Assembly (NCBI GenBank): GCA_028693555.1
Contig: JAQUVD010000016.1
Location: forward strand, 1-64,000
Direction of reading: 5' to 3'
DNA from: Hespellia sp.
GTDB lineage: Bacteria > Bacillota > Clostridia > Lachnospirales > Lachnospiraceae
Length of the DNA: 64,000 nt
The notes beneath the pieces were generated by a model. The model had not been told where the DNA came from and did not search any database. It worked only from the letters and a program-made list of their open reading frames with translations. The translations under genes were made by a program, and so were the position numbers. Shown here piece by piece: positions 52,462 through 61,902 of this stretch. Position 1 is the stretch's first letter; every line of letters begins with the position of its first letter.

Positions 52462-54420
52462 ATGATTTTAGCATGTCATAATTTAAATAAAGCATTTGGG
52501 GACCAGATCATTGTAAAGAATGGTTCCTTTCATATAGAAGACCGTGAAAAAGCAGCTCTCGTAGGTGTAAACGGTGCCGGTAAATCTACCATCTTAAAAA
52601 TGATCGTCGGCGAAATGCCGCTGGATAGCGGCGATGTCATCTTGACCAGAGATAAGAGTTTAGGCTATCTCGCCCAGACGCAGGCTCTGCAGAGCGGTAA
52701 TACCATTATTGAGGAGGTTCGAACCGCTAAGGCAGACATCATCGAACTTGAAAAGCAGATTCGTACCATCGAGCTGGAGTTAAAGCACCTTGCCAGTGAA
52801 GAATTAGAGAGCCGTCTTGAGACTTATAACCGTCTGACGGCTTCATTTGAGCACCAGAACGGATATGCTTATCAAAGCGAATTAGTTGGTGTACTAAAAG
52901 GACTGGGCTTCGAAGAATCTGATTTCCACAAACCAGTAGACACATTATCCGGCGGTCAAAAAACCCGCGTATCACTTGGCAAGCTTCTGCTTACCCAGCC
53001 TGACATTCTTCTTTTGGACGAGCCGACCAATCATTTAGATCTCAATTCCATTTCCTGGTTAGAGACCTATCTGCTTAATTATTCAGGTGCCGTGCTGATT
53101 GTATCCCATGACCGCTACTTTCTGAATCGAGTTGTCTCAAAGGTGATTGATGTCGATCACGGTGAAATCATGATGTATTCCGGCAATTACCGGGATTTTT
53201 CTATGAAGAAACAGCAGCTTCGCGATGCCCGTATGAAGGAATATCTAAATCAACAGCGTGAAATCAAACACCAGGAAGCTGTCATTGAAAAATTAAAATC
53301 TTTCAACCGCGAGAAATCAATTAAACGCGCCGAAAGTCGCGAAAAGATGCTTGATAAGATTACACCGTTAGAAAAACCGGTCAATCATGATCTCGAATTA
53401 CATTTTTCACTCGAACCATCCAGTATCAGTGGAAATGATGTTCTGTCTGTAGAACATCTGTCAAAGGGGTTTGACAACACTCCACTCTTTTCCGATATCA
53501 GTTTTGAGATACAGCGCGGTGAACATGTTGCAGTCATCGGCGACAACGGAACCGGTAAAACGACCCTTCTCAAGATTTTAAATCAGGTCATTTCCGCGGA
53601 TGAGGGTCTTTTTAAGCTTGGCTCCAACGTACATATCGGCTACTATGATCAGGAACACCATGTGCTCCACTCTGATAAAAGTATCTTCGATGAGATTTCC
53701 GATGACTATCCAAATCTCACAAATACTCAGATTCGCAATACGCTCGCTGCCTTCCAGTTTGCAGGTGAGGATGTCTATAAGATGATACGCGATTTGAGCG
53801 GTGGCGAACGTGGCCGTGTTTCCCTCGCTAAACTCATGCTGTCAGAAGCGAACTTTCTGATCCTCGATGAGCCAACCAATCATTTGGACATCACCTCCAA
53901 AGAGATCTTAGAGCAGGCACTAAACGACTACACTGGAACCATCCTCTATGTCTCACATGACCGTTACTTCATCAATCAGACCGCCACTCGCATTTTAGAA
54001 TTGGTAAATCAGAAATTTGTGAATTATATTGGAAATTATGATTACTATCTGGAGAAAAAAGACATCCTGACTGCAGCCTACACGAATTCTGCCAATGCAC
54101 AGATGATCCCGGGCACTGCATCTGCTTCTCCAGCCTCGGTGTTATCAGCATCTTCAGAATCTGACACCAAGCTTGATTGGCAGGCGCAAAAAGAAGCACA
54201 AGCCAATCTTCGTAAGCAGCAAAACGAATTCAAAAAAGTCGAAGAACGCATCGCCGAACTGGAGACCCGCAACACACAGATCGACCAGGACATGATGTTG
54301 GAAGAAGTCTACACCAATTCCGTCAAATGCCAGGAACTCGCCGATGAAAAACACACAAACGAGCAGGAGTTAGAAACGCTGTATGAACAGTGGGAGGAAT
54401 TAGCGGAGGTTGTAAATTGA
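52462..54420 (+). CDS. ABC-F family ATPase
   Basis: 652 residues, two ABC domains on one chain without membrane segments. First domain: VGVNGAGKSTILKM (Walker A), LSGGQKTRVSLGKLL, and LLLDEPTNHLDL (Walker B). A linker of charged helices near 240-310 (YLNQQREIKHQEAVIEKL) follows, then the second domain: GDNGTGKTTLLKI, LSGGERGRVSLAKLM and LILDEPTNHLDI. The coiled C-terminal end (from about 560) is like Uup or YdiF. ABC-F proteins act on the ribosome, in translation rescue or antibiotic protection. The stop codon forms part of element A3. Confidence 0.9.
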   Translation: MILACHNLNKAFGDQIIVKNGSFHIEDREKAALVGVNGAGKSTILKMIVGEMPLDSGDVILTRDKSLGYLAQTQALQSGNTIIEEVRTAKADIIELEKQIRTIELELKHLASEELESRLETYNRLTASFEHQNGYAYQSELVGVLKGLGFEESDFHKPVDTLSGGQKTRVSLGKLLLTQPDILLLDEPTNHLDLNSISWLETYLLNYSGAVLIVSHDRYFLNRVVSKVIDVDHGEIMMYSGNYRDFSMKKQQLRDARMKEYLNQQREIKHQEAVIEKLKSFNREKSIKRAESREKMLDKITPLEKPVNHDLELHFSLEPSSISGNDVLSVEHLSKGFDNTPLFSDISFEIQRGEHVAVIGDNGTGKTTLLKILNQVISADEGLFKLGSNVHIGYYDQEHHVLHSDKSIFDEISDDYPNLTNTQIRNTLAAFQFAGEDVYKMIRDLSGGERGRVSLAKLMLSEANFLILDEPTNHLDITSKEILEQALNDYTGTILYVSHDRYFINQTATRILELVNQKFVNYIGNYDYYLEKKDILTAAYTNSANAQMIPGTASASPASVLSASSESDTKLDWQAQKEAQANLRKQQNEFKKVEERIAELETRNTQIDQDMMLEEVYTNSVKCQELADEKHTNEQELETLYEQWEELAEVVN

Positions 54421-54698
54421 GGTTGTGGAAGACTTCCGATCGGAGTCTGCGAAGTGCCCTCACGAACTATATTCAGCATGTAAGAGCTAAGTCAAAAGGA
54501 AGGTACGAAATCTAAGGACATCGCGTTGATTCAAGCAGTTTTCTGATGAAAACTACTTTCAACAACACTTGAAATTTACTTGGAAAGTAAATTTCAGTCC
54601 ATAAATTTCATATCTTCCTTTTGCTTATCTCTAACATACTGCCTAATGTCCGCGCTGACACTTCGCAGGCTCCCATCTAATTTCTTCCACAAACTCAA
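54417..54698 (+). repeat. Structured intergenic element A, copy 3
   Basis: 282 bp. It starts inside the ABC-F stop codon (TTGAGG at 54417) and ends CTCAA at 54698. The inner stem is 54496-54519 with 54597-54620 (20 of 24 Watson-Crick plus one G-U), and hairpins are AGTTTTC-TGAT-GAAAACT and GAAATTTACTT...AAGTAAATTTC (54571-54595). It has the same orientation as the ABC-F gene. Confidence 0.8.
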
Positions 54699-54796
54699 CT
54701 TTCCCGACTGCTCATAAGTCCAGCAAGGCACTGGGAATACAAAGAAGCTCCTCGCCCCGCCAACACCCTTCCGGTATGATAGGTCTGTTTGGTGCA
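54699..54796 (+). other. Spacer between elements A3 and B2
   Basis: 98 bp, one longer than the A1-B1 spacer, with related short motifs but no clear gene. Confidence 0.45.
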
Positions 54797-55066
54797 AGTT
54801 GGAGTGAGTGAATTTCGGGTGTGGATTGTAGATGAGGGCATTTATTGGAGCTTTAGAGTTGCTTGAAAAATAAGAGGCAATATAATTGAGGGGACTCATG
54901 TATTTCAAATACATGAGTTCAGTGATGCATAGAGTAAGAATCATCAGATTCTTGCTCGTATCATCACGGTACTCAATTATATTGCCTCTTATTTTTTTTA
55001 GCAACTCTTAGCGCTCAATTACAGCCCTCAGATACAATCCACACCCGAAATTCACGGACTACAACT
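54797..55066 (+). repeat. Structured intergenic element B, copy 2
   Basis: 270 bp. Arms from AGTTG (54797) to CAACT (55066). The inner stem is 54855-54890 with 54972-55008. The core between them is the same as in copy 1 by eye, about 83 nt. It ends 16 bp before the stop of the convergent ilvA gene. Confidence 0.8.
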
Positions 55067-55082
55067 CTCCCCCAAAGCCCAA

Positions 55083-56297
55083 TCAATACAACTTCGCACT
55101 AATCTGCTTCGGTCTAAACCCTTGTTCTTCCAGTGCCTGCAGGATCTCATGCTTATGGTCTGTTCCGAATGCCTCCATTGTGATACGAAGTTCTACCGAA
55201 GCTGCACGGTTCGTGCTTACGAACTGGTTGTGTTCCAGCTTAATTACATTTCCTTTGTTCTCTGCGATTGTCTGCGCAACACGCACTAACTCACCCGGCT
55301 TGTCCGGAAGGAGCACTGATACAGAGAAGATACGATCTCGCTGAATCAGACCATGCTGTACAACAGATGACATTGTAATCACATCCATATTGCCGCCACT
55401 TAAGATACAGACAGCTTTCTTTCCTCGAAGATCCATCTGGCGAAGTGCTGCCACTGACAGAAGTCCTGAATTTTCAACAATCATTTTATGGTTCTCGACA
55501 AGATCAAGAAATGCTCCGATTAATTCTTCATCTTCCACCAATAAAATTTCATCTACATTTTCCTGGACATATGGCAGGTTCTGCTTACCGACTGCTTTCA
55601 CTGCTGTACCATCAGCAATGGTATTCGCGCTGTCCAATGTCACAACCTTACCTGCCTTCAATGCAGCTGTCATGCTTGCTGCATTTGCAGGTTCTACACC
55701 GATCACTTTGATTTTCGGGTTCAGCATTTTCGCAAGTGTTGCAACACCTGTGATTAAACCGCCACCACCGATAGGTGCTAAGATATAATCTACAGTTGGA
55801 AGTTCCTGTACAATTTCCATCGCAATGGTTCCCTGTCCGGTTGCCACATCAAGATCATCAAACGGATGAACAAATGTATAGCCGTGCTCCTGTGCCAATT
55901 CCAATGCTTTTGTACATGCATCATCATACACGTCTCCGTGCAGTACAACCTCTGCGCCATACCCCTTCGTGCGGTTGACTTTGATCAGAGGTGTCACTGT
56001 TGGCATAACAATGGTTGCCTTGCAGCCAAATGCTCTTGCTGCGTATGCAACTCCCTGCGCATGATTTCCGGCAGATGCTGTAATCAGACCGCGCTCTCTC
56101 TCCTCTTGTGTCATCGTGCTGATTTTGTAATAAGCACCACGAATCTTATATGCACCTGTATGCTGCATGTTTTCTGGTTTCAGATAAATCTTGCCCCCTG
56201 TCTGATCACTCAGATATTCACTCTGGATTAACTTCGTTGGATTCGTAACTTTTTTTACAATTTCACTTGCTTCTTCAAATTTTTTTAATGTTAACAT
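55083..56297 (-). CDS. ilvA: Threonine ammonia-lyase with ACT domain
   Basis: 404 residues. PLP-binding catalytic domain (1-320): TGAYKIRGAYYKIS holds the lysine, ASAGNHAQGVAYAA binds phosphate, and APIGGGGLITGVA is the glycine loop. A single ACT domain (about 325-404) follows, with SVLLPDKPGELVRVAQTIAE. This length and single ACT domain fit the TdcB/IlvA2 type, which converts threonine to 2-oxobutanoate for isoleucine synthesis or energy. It overlaps the end of ftsY by 7 bp. Element B2 lies after its stop. Confidence 0.92.
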   Translation of the reverse strand: MLTLKKFEEASEIVKKVTNPTKLIQSEYLSDQTGGKIYLKPENMQHTGAYKIRGAYYKISTMTQEERERGLITASAGNHAQGVAYAARAFGCKATIVMPTVTPLIKVNRTKGYGAEVVLHGDVYDDACTKALELAQEHGYTFVHPFDDLDVATGQGTIAMEIVQELPTVDYILAPIGGGGLITGVATLAKMLNPKIKVIGVEPANAASMTAALKAGKVVTLDSANTIADGTAVKAVGKQNLPYVQENVDEILLVEDEELIGAFLDLVENHKMIVENSGLLSVAALRQMDLRGKKAVCILSGGNMDVITMSSVVQHGLIQRDRIFSVSVLLPDKPGELVRVAQTIAENKGNVIKLEHNQFVSTNRAASVELRITMEAFGTDHKHEILQALEEQGFRPKQISAKLY

Positions 56298-57256
56298 ACG
56301 CTTTCCCTTTCCTGTGGCTCATTGCCATCATTGCTGTAAAATAATGCATCCACAAATTCATCTGCATCAAATTTCTGTAAATCATCCATGGATTCTCCCA
56401 CTCCGATATATTTTACCGGAATGCCAAGCTCAGCCTGTACTGCCACTGCAATGCCACCCTTGGCTGTGCCATCCATCTTTGTAAGAATGACGCCCGTAAT
56501 GTCAGCAACCTCATTGAATTGCTTCGCCTGTGCCAATGCATTCTGCCCTGTCGTTCCATCCAGCACAACCAGCGTCTCTCGAAATGCTTCAGGATATTCA
56601 CGGTCAATCACACGATGAATCTTTTTTAGTTCTTCCATCAGGTTCTTCTTATTATGAAGTCTTCCTGCTGTATCGCATAAAAGAACATCTGCTTTTCTTG
56701 CTTTTGCCGCCGCAACCGCATCGTAAATGACTGCAGCCGCATCGGATCCTTCCTGACCGCCAATCATATCCACCTGAGCACGGTTTGCCCATTCTTTTAA
56801 CTGTTCTCCGGCTGCCGCGCGGAAGGTGTCCGCTGCAGCAAGAATGACTTTCTTATTCTGAGCAGTCAGTTTTCCCGCAAGTTTTCCGATTGTAGTTGTC
56901 TTTCCAACACCATTGACACCAATCACAAACACCACAGAAGTCTTATTTTCAAATTCATATGCTGTATCGCCTACATTCATCTGTTCTTTGATACTGTCGA
57001 TCAGAAGCTGCTTGCAATCCATGGGATCTTTGATATGCTGCTCCTTCACCTTATCTCTAAGATCATCCAGAATGTTCATGGTCGCATGAACACCGATGTC
57101 ACCCATAATCAAAGTCTCTTCCAGTTCCTCATAAAAATCCTCATCAATCTTCGAGAATCCACTGAAAATACTATCCATACCCGACACAATATTATCACGT
57201 GTCTTTGTCAGACCTGAAACAAGCCGCTTAAAAAATCCTTCTTTTACTTCTTCCAT
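56291..57256 (-). CDS. ftsY: Signal recognition particle receptor FtsY
   Basis: 321 residues without the acidic A domain, as in many Firmicutes. N domain (1-90), then the G domain with GVNGVGKTTTIGKLA, DTFRAAAGEQLKEWA, CDTAGRLHNKKNLMEELKK, LDGTTGQNAL, TKMDGTAKGG and the closing GVGESMDDLQKFD. It is a GTPase that docks the SRP-ribosome complex to the membrane. It lies 18 bp after smc, the standard arrangement. Confidence 0.96.
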   Translation of the reverse strand: MEEVKEGFFKRLVSGLTKTRDNIVSGMDSIFSGFSKIDEDFYEELEETLIMGDIGVHATMNILDDLRDKVKEQHIKDPMDCKQLLIDSIKEQMNVGDTAYEFENKTSVVFVIGVNGVGKTTTIGKLAGKLTAQNKKVILAAADTFRAAAGEQLKEWANRAQVDMIGGQEGSDAAAVIYDAVAAAKARKADVLLCDTAGRLHNKKNLMEELKKIHRVIDREYPEAFRETLVVLDGTTGQNALAQAKQFNEVADITGVILTKMDGTAKGGIAVAVQAELGIPVKYIGVGESMDDLQKFDADEFVDALFYSNDGNEPQERESVC

Positions 57257-57274
57257 ACTATTTTCTCCTCTCGC

Positions 57275-60200
57275 TTAAGCCTGTTTTGCAGGCTTGTCCA
57301 TCTCTTCGAGTTCATCCTGCAGAAGATCCACAGATACCAGCGTGGAAATGCCTTTCTCCTGCATGGTAATGCCGTACAGACGATCAGCCGCAGTCATCGT
57401 TCCGCGCCGATGCGTGATTACGATAAACTGTGTATTCTTCGTAAGCTTATGTAAATACTGTGCAAATCGGTCTACATTGCTGTCATCCAAAGCAGCCTCA
57501 ATCTCATCAAGGAGGCAGAATGGGGATGGTTTTAAGTTCTGAATCGCAAATAGCAGCGAAATCGCAGTTAATGCTTTTTCTCCACCGGAAAGCTGCATCA
57601 TATTCTGAAGTTTCTTTCCTGGTGGCTGCGCAATAATCTTAATTCCCGCCTCCAGAATATCTTCGTCTTCCATCAGCTCCAGTGTTCCTTTTCCACCGCC
57701 GAACAGCTCTTTAAATACGGTATTAAACTCTCTTGCAATCTCTTCAAAGCTTGCCGCGAACTGCTTTCTCATTGCAGCATCCAGTTCTTCAATAATCTGG
57801 ACCAGTGTTTTTTCTGCTTCTACAAGATCATCATGCTGATTCTTCAGAAATTCATAACGTTCCGACAGATTCTTGAAATCCTCGATTGCGTTCACATTGA
57901 CATCGCCAAGCTTTTTGATATCACTCTTCAATTCCTGAATCTGACGCTTCATCATACTCAGATCTGTCAGATTCACATCTCTAAGCTCTAGTGCACGGCT
58001 ATACGTGAGTTCATATTCTTCCCACATGTAGTTGATCTGTTTCTCAGCTGCTTCTTCGTATCCCTCTTGACGACTCGTCAGACGGAAGCATTCCTTGTCC
58101 AGCTCTGCCATACGTTTCGATAATTCCTCTCTGTTTGACAGGAATTTCTTATGTCGTTTGGTAAGCTCCTCTTTCTTTGCTGTCTGATCTTCTATTTCTT
58201 TCTGAATCTCCGCAAATACTTCCTTTGAATTCTCGATTGTCACCTGAATTTCTTGAATTTGTTTTTCTTTTTCCAGAATTTCTTCTGAAACATTTCCTTT
58301 ATCTACATCCAAAGCTGCAAGTTCTTCATGGAATCTTGCCATCTCGTCATTAATACGGCTCATGTTCTCTTCAATGAACAGATCCTGCTGCTCCATGCTT
58401 GCATATGCCAGATGCACTTCTTCCGAATGTTTCATATGGACAGATTCTTCTGTCCTGTTCTTTTCCAGCTCTGCCTGCCATGCCTCAACCTGCGTCGAAA
58501 GCTGAGATTCTAGTCCTTCCGAAGTCTCCAGTTCCATTTGAATGGACTCTTCATTGTCCTTGATTTCCTCCAGACGCTCATCAAGCTGTTCGTACTCCAG
58601 CTTCATCTGATCATGACGCTTCTGCTGCTCTAAAAGTTCACGCTGGGACTGCTGTACATTCATCTTAGCCGTATTCTGAACAACATAAGATTTCTGGAGA
58701 TTCTGCTGAATCTTATCAATTTCACTGTAGCAGACCGCTCGTTTATCTTTTGTCTCATCTACCTTCTTTTCCAATACATTCAGCTCTGTCTTTAGTTTTT
58801 CAACCGTCTTTTCAAAATCTTCGATTTCGCGGCGGCGGCTGAGCAGATTGCTTGAATTCTTGAAAGCTCCACCCGTCATGGAGCCACCCGGATTAATCAA
58901 TTCTCCGTCAAGTGTTACGATTCGAAGTGACTGTCTGTACTTTCTTGAAAGGCGAATTCCATGGTCAATATTCTGCACCACCAGTGTCCGTCCTAAGAGC
59001 TGATTTGCGAGATCTTTATATTTCGCATCCACCTGAACTAGCCTGTCGGCAACATCGACCACGCCCTCTTCGCGAAGTGCTTCCTGATGGCTGATTGTAT
59101 TGTTCCCACGCAGGGATGTCAGCGGTAAGAAGGTTGCCCGTCCGAATTTATTCTGTTTCAGATATTGAATCATCTTTTTCGCAGTCTCTTCGTTATCTGT
59201 TACAATATTCTGTATACTTCCGCCAAGTGCCGTTTCCACTGCAATTTCATATTCTTTCTCAACCTTAATGATGTCGGCAACCACTCCGAGAAGTCCCTTC
59301 TCATGTTCCTTATTGGACATGACCCGGCGTATACTATTGCCATACCCGTCGTAACGCTCTGTGATGTTTTTCAAAGCTTCCAGGCGGGAATTTTCTCTAT
59401 GATATGCACTCTGACCAATACGGAGCTGTTCCTGCTGCTTATTTAACTCGCTCTGCATCGCCTGGATACTCTGCTCATTCATCTCAACCAAATCTGTATA
59501 ACCTTCAATCTCCTTCGTCACAGCAGCCAGTTCTTCTTCATGTTCTGCCAGAAGTCTGGTCTGTTCTTCTGAATCATGTTTTAACTGAACAAGACTCGCC
59601 GTGATCTCTGCCCGATGAATTTTAATCTGTTCCAGTGTTGTATCAAAATGCTGGATTTTCGCTTTGGTAGAAGCACGATTATTTAAAAGATCTATAATAT
59701 CATTTTTATTTTTCTCAATGGATTCTGACAGCTCTGCAATCTGTGTCTGAATTGCAACGAGCTCTTCATTCGCAGCTAGATCCTTCTTCCGCATCTCACC
59801 TAATTTTTCTTTGATGGATGCCTGTTCTGTTTCAAAAGAATGCTTCTTTTCTTCTCGTTCACTGATTTCCTGTTTGATTGTGTTGGCACGCTTATCATAA
59901 TGTTCATCATTCATACGAACCGTATGAATCTGTTCATTTAACAGTGCTATCTGACTTTCCAGCTGCTGTTTCAGGAGCGTGCTCTCATTGAGCTGACGCT
60001 TTGCGCGTTCCACCGAAGAATCAATCTCATCCATCTCATCTTCCACAGTCTCATACTCCGTCTTGCTGTCTTCATACTGCTGATTCGTGGTCTGCAATTC
60101 ATCATTCGCGATTTGAAGCTTCTCCTCCAGCTCTGCCTGCTGGTCTTTGATGCGTGCAGTTTCAAGCAGGAACATATTAATGTCAAAGGTCTTTAGTTCT

Positions 60201-60859
60201 TCCTTTTTCTTGAGGAATTCTCTGGCTACTGTAGACTGCTTCTCCAATGGACCAAGCTGTTTTTCCAGTTCTGTCAGGATATCATTCACACGCAGCAGAT
60301 TCTGTCGTTCATCTTCCAATTTCTTCACAGACATATTCTTACGACGCTTAAACTTCACAATTCCCGCCGCCTCATCAAACAACTCCCGCCGCTCTTCCGG
60401 TTTACCGCTTAAGATTTTGTCAATCTGTCCCTGTCCGATAATCGAGTAACCCTCTTTTCCGATTCCCGTATCATAAAACAGTTCATTAATATCCTTCAAA
60501 CGGCACGCCGCACCATTGATCAAATATTCACTTTCACCGGAACGATATAATTTTCGGGTGACCGTTACCTCTTCATATTCCAATGCAAGCTGATGGTCTG
60601 AATTATCTAAAGTAATCGCAACAGATGCATAGCTGAGCGGTTTGCGGTTCTCTGTCCCGGAGAAAATAACATCCTGCATAGAACCTCCACGAAGCTGCTT
60701 GACGCGTTGTTCTCCAAGAACCCAGCGCACGGCATCGCCGACATTACTTTTACCACTTCCATTCGGCCCTACAATTCCAGTGATACCATTATGAAACTCA
60801 AGTTTAATCTTATGAGCAAAGGATTTGAATCCCTGCACCTCAATGCTCTTTAAATACAT
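57275..60859 (-). CDS. smc: Chromosome segregation protein SMC
   Basis: 1194 residues. The ATPase head halves are at the ends: [24 protein letters not shown] (Walker A) near residue 32, and [17 protein letters not shown] with [14 protein letters not shown] (signature and Walker B) near 1100-1130. Two long coiled-coil arms enclose the hinge (about 510-680; the [21 protein letters not shown] region). The start [16 protein letters not shown] at 60859 was chosen by family alignment. It overlaps the end of rnc by 10 bp. Its kleisin partners are not in the window. Confidence 0.96.
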   Translation of the reverse strand: MYLKSIEVQGFKSFAHKIKLEFHNGITGIVGPNGSGKSNVGDAVRWVLGEQRVKQLRGGSMQDVIFSGTENRKPLSYASVAITLDNSDHQLALEYEEVTVTRKLYRSGESEYLINGAACRLKDINELFYDTGIGKEGYSIIGQGQIDKILSGKPEERRELFDEAAGIVKFKRRKNMSVKKLEDERQNLLRVNDILTELEKQLGPLEKQSTVAREFLKKKEELKTFDINMFLLETARIKDQQAELEEKLQIANDELQTTNQQYEDSKTEYETVEDEMDEIDSSVERAKRQLNESTLLKQQLESQIALLNEQIHTVRMNDEHYDKRANTIKQEISEREEKKHSFETEQASIKEKLGEMRKKDLAANEELVAIQTQIAELSESIEKNKNDIIDLLNNRASTKAKIQHFDTTLEQIKIHRAEITASLVQLKHDSEEQTRLLAEHEEELAAVTKEIEGYTDLVEMNEQSIQAMQSELNKQQEQLRIGQSAYHRENSRLEALKNITERYDGYGNSIRRVMSNKEHEKGLLGVVADIIKVEKEYEIAVETALGGSIQNIVTDNEETAKKMIQYLKQNKFGRATFLPLTSLRGNNTISHQEALREEGVVDVADRLVQVDAKYKDLANQLLGRTLVVQNIDHGIRLSRKYRQSLRIVTLDGELINPGGSMTGGAFKNSSNLLSRRREIEDFEKTVEKLKTELNVLEKKVDETKDKRAVCYSEIDKIQQNLQKSYVVQNTAKMNVQQSQRELLEQQKRHDQMKLEYEQLDERLEEIKDNEESIQMELETSEGLESQLSTQVEAWQAELEKNRTEESVHMKHSEEVHLAYASMEQQDLFIEENMSRINDEMARFHEELAALDVDKGNVSEEILEKEKQIQEIQVTIENSKEVFAEIQKEIEDQTAKKEELTKRHKKFLSNREELSKRMAELDKECFRLTSRQEGYEEAAEKQINYMWEEYELTYSRALELRDVNLTDLSMMKRQIQELKSDIKKLGDVNVNAIEDFKNLSERYEFLKNQHDDLVEAEKTLVQIIEELDAAMRKQFAASFEEIAREFNTVFKELFGGGKGTLELMEDEDILEAGIKIIAQPPGKKLQNMMQLSGGEKALTAISLLFAIQNLKPSPFCLLDEIEAALDDSNVDRFAQYLHKLTKNTQFIVITHRRGTMTAADRLYGITMQEKGISTLVSVDLLQDELEEMDKPAKQA

Positions 60860-61566
60860 GAAACACCCCGTTCTCGTAGTTTCAGGATTGCCTGATAAGC
60901 TGCATCCTGCTCGGCTGCTTTCTTTGTCTTTCCCTTTCCGTTTCCATAACATGCTTCTTTCACATATACATCAATATAAAATGCTTTGTTATGATCCGGT
61001 CCCTCTTCTTTCACCAGCCTGTAGCTTACAGCTCCCATATCATTTGCCTGTATAATTTCCTGTAAGATGGTCTTGCTATCATAAAAGAGTCGCTTATTTT
61101 CCTGATCCTTCATAATATACTCTTCAATAAACTCTTTTGCATTAGTAAAACCATCTGCCTTTGTCTTTCCATCGAGATAAATCGCACCGATCAGTGCTTC
61201 CATTGCATCCGATGTAACAGAATCACGCTCTCGTCCGCCGGTTGCATTCTCACCTTTTCCAAGCAGCAGGTATTTGCCGAGTTCTATCTCTCTTGCACAA
61301 TACGCCAGTGCCGGTTCACACACCATACTCGCACGCTTTCTCGTCAGCTTGCCTTCCGAAACCTTTGGATGCTCCCTGAACAGATAGTCGCTTGAGACAA
61401 GCTCCAACACCGCATCGCCTAAAAACTCCAGCCGCTCATTGCACTGATATTTTTGCAAATGTCTTTCATTTGTAAAGGAGCTGTGCATCATTGCGTTCAT
61501 CAGCAGATTCTCATCCTGAAATTCATATCCAATTTTCTTCTGTAGTTCTTGTAATTTCTGATTCAT
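60850..61566 (-). CDS. rnc: Ribonuclease III
   Basis: 238 residues. RNase III domain with the signature NERLEFLGDAVLELV (catalytic glutamates and aspartates), AMEALIGAIYLD, and a C-terminal double-stranded-RNA-binding domain (TILQEIIQANDMGAVSYRLVKEEGPDHNKAFYIDVYV). It matures rRNA and other double-stranded RNA. The ATG at 61566 behind GAGGAAG was preferred over a start inside the preceding terminator hairpin. Confidence 0.95.
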   Translation of the reverse strand: MNQKLQELQKKIGYEFQDENLLMNAMMHSSFTNERHLQKYQCNERLEFLGDAVLELVSSDYLFREHPKVSEGKLTRKRASMVCEPALAYCAREIELGKYLLLGKGENATGGRERDSVTSDAMEALIGAIYLDGKTKADGFTNAKEFIEEYIMKDQENKRLFYDSKTILQEIIQANDMGAVSYRLVKEEGPDHNKAFYIDVYVKEACYGNGKGKTKKAAEQDAAYQAILKLRERGVSCI

Positions 61567-61586
61567 AAATACTTCCTCATTATAAA

Positions 61587-61619
61587 GAAAAAGCCCGCCT
61601 TGTGGTGGAGGACTTTTTC
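61587..61619 (-). terminator. Hairpin terminator/attenuator between acpP and rnc
   Basis: GAAAAAG (61587-61593) and CTTTTTC (61613-61619) with CC-CC/GG-GG inner pairing. It lies 11 bp after the acpP stop and 20 bp before the rnc start, and may adjust expression of rnc-smc-ftsY relative to acpP. Confidence 0.65.
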
Positions 61620-61630
61620 TCATCTTTCAA

Positions 61631-61861
61631 TTAAGCAGTTGCTTCTTTAATCTGATCTACCGCATCCTGTACACACGAAATCTTCTTGATATCTTCATCC
61701 TCAATCTTAATGTCGAATTCTTCTTCAATTCCCATTACGATCTGAATGATATCCAGTGAATCCGCCCCCAGATCTCCGACAAATGTTGTCTCCTGTGTAA
61801 TATCACTGCTCGGCACATTCAGTACACTTGTAATAATTTCCTGCATTTTTTCAAATTCCAT
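61631..61861 (-). CDS. acpP: Acyl carrier protein
   Basis: 76 residues: FEKMQEIITSVLNVPSSDITQETTFVGDLGADSLDIIQIVMGIEEEFDIKIEDEDIKKI. The serine of G-A-D-S-L-D carries the 4'-phosphopantetheine arm. It is the carrier for fatty acid synthesis, between plsX and rnc as in most Firmicutes. GGAGGAGAA fixes the start at 61861. Confidence 0.96.
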   Translation of the reverse strand: MEFEKMQEIITSVLNVPSSDITQETTFVGDLGADSLDIIQIVMGIEEEFDIKIEDEDIKKISCVQDAVDQIKEATA

Positions 61862-61902
61862 TTTCGTTCTCCTCCGCATCTTACTTTTCTTATAATATGA
61901 TA

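Noticed and set aside
54594-55004. A 136-codon minus-strand frame across A3 and B2
   Set aside because: It lies wholly in structured repeat DNA, has no ribosome site I trust, and is not present across A1/B1. The sequence evolves by paired changes, not codon-wise.
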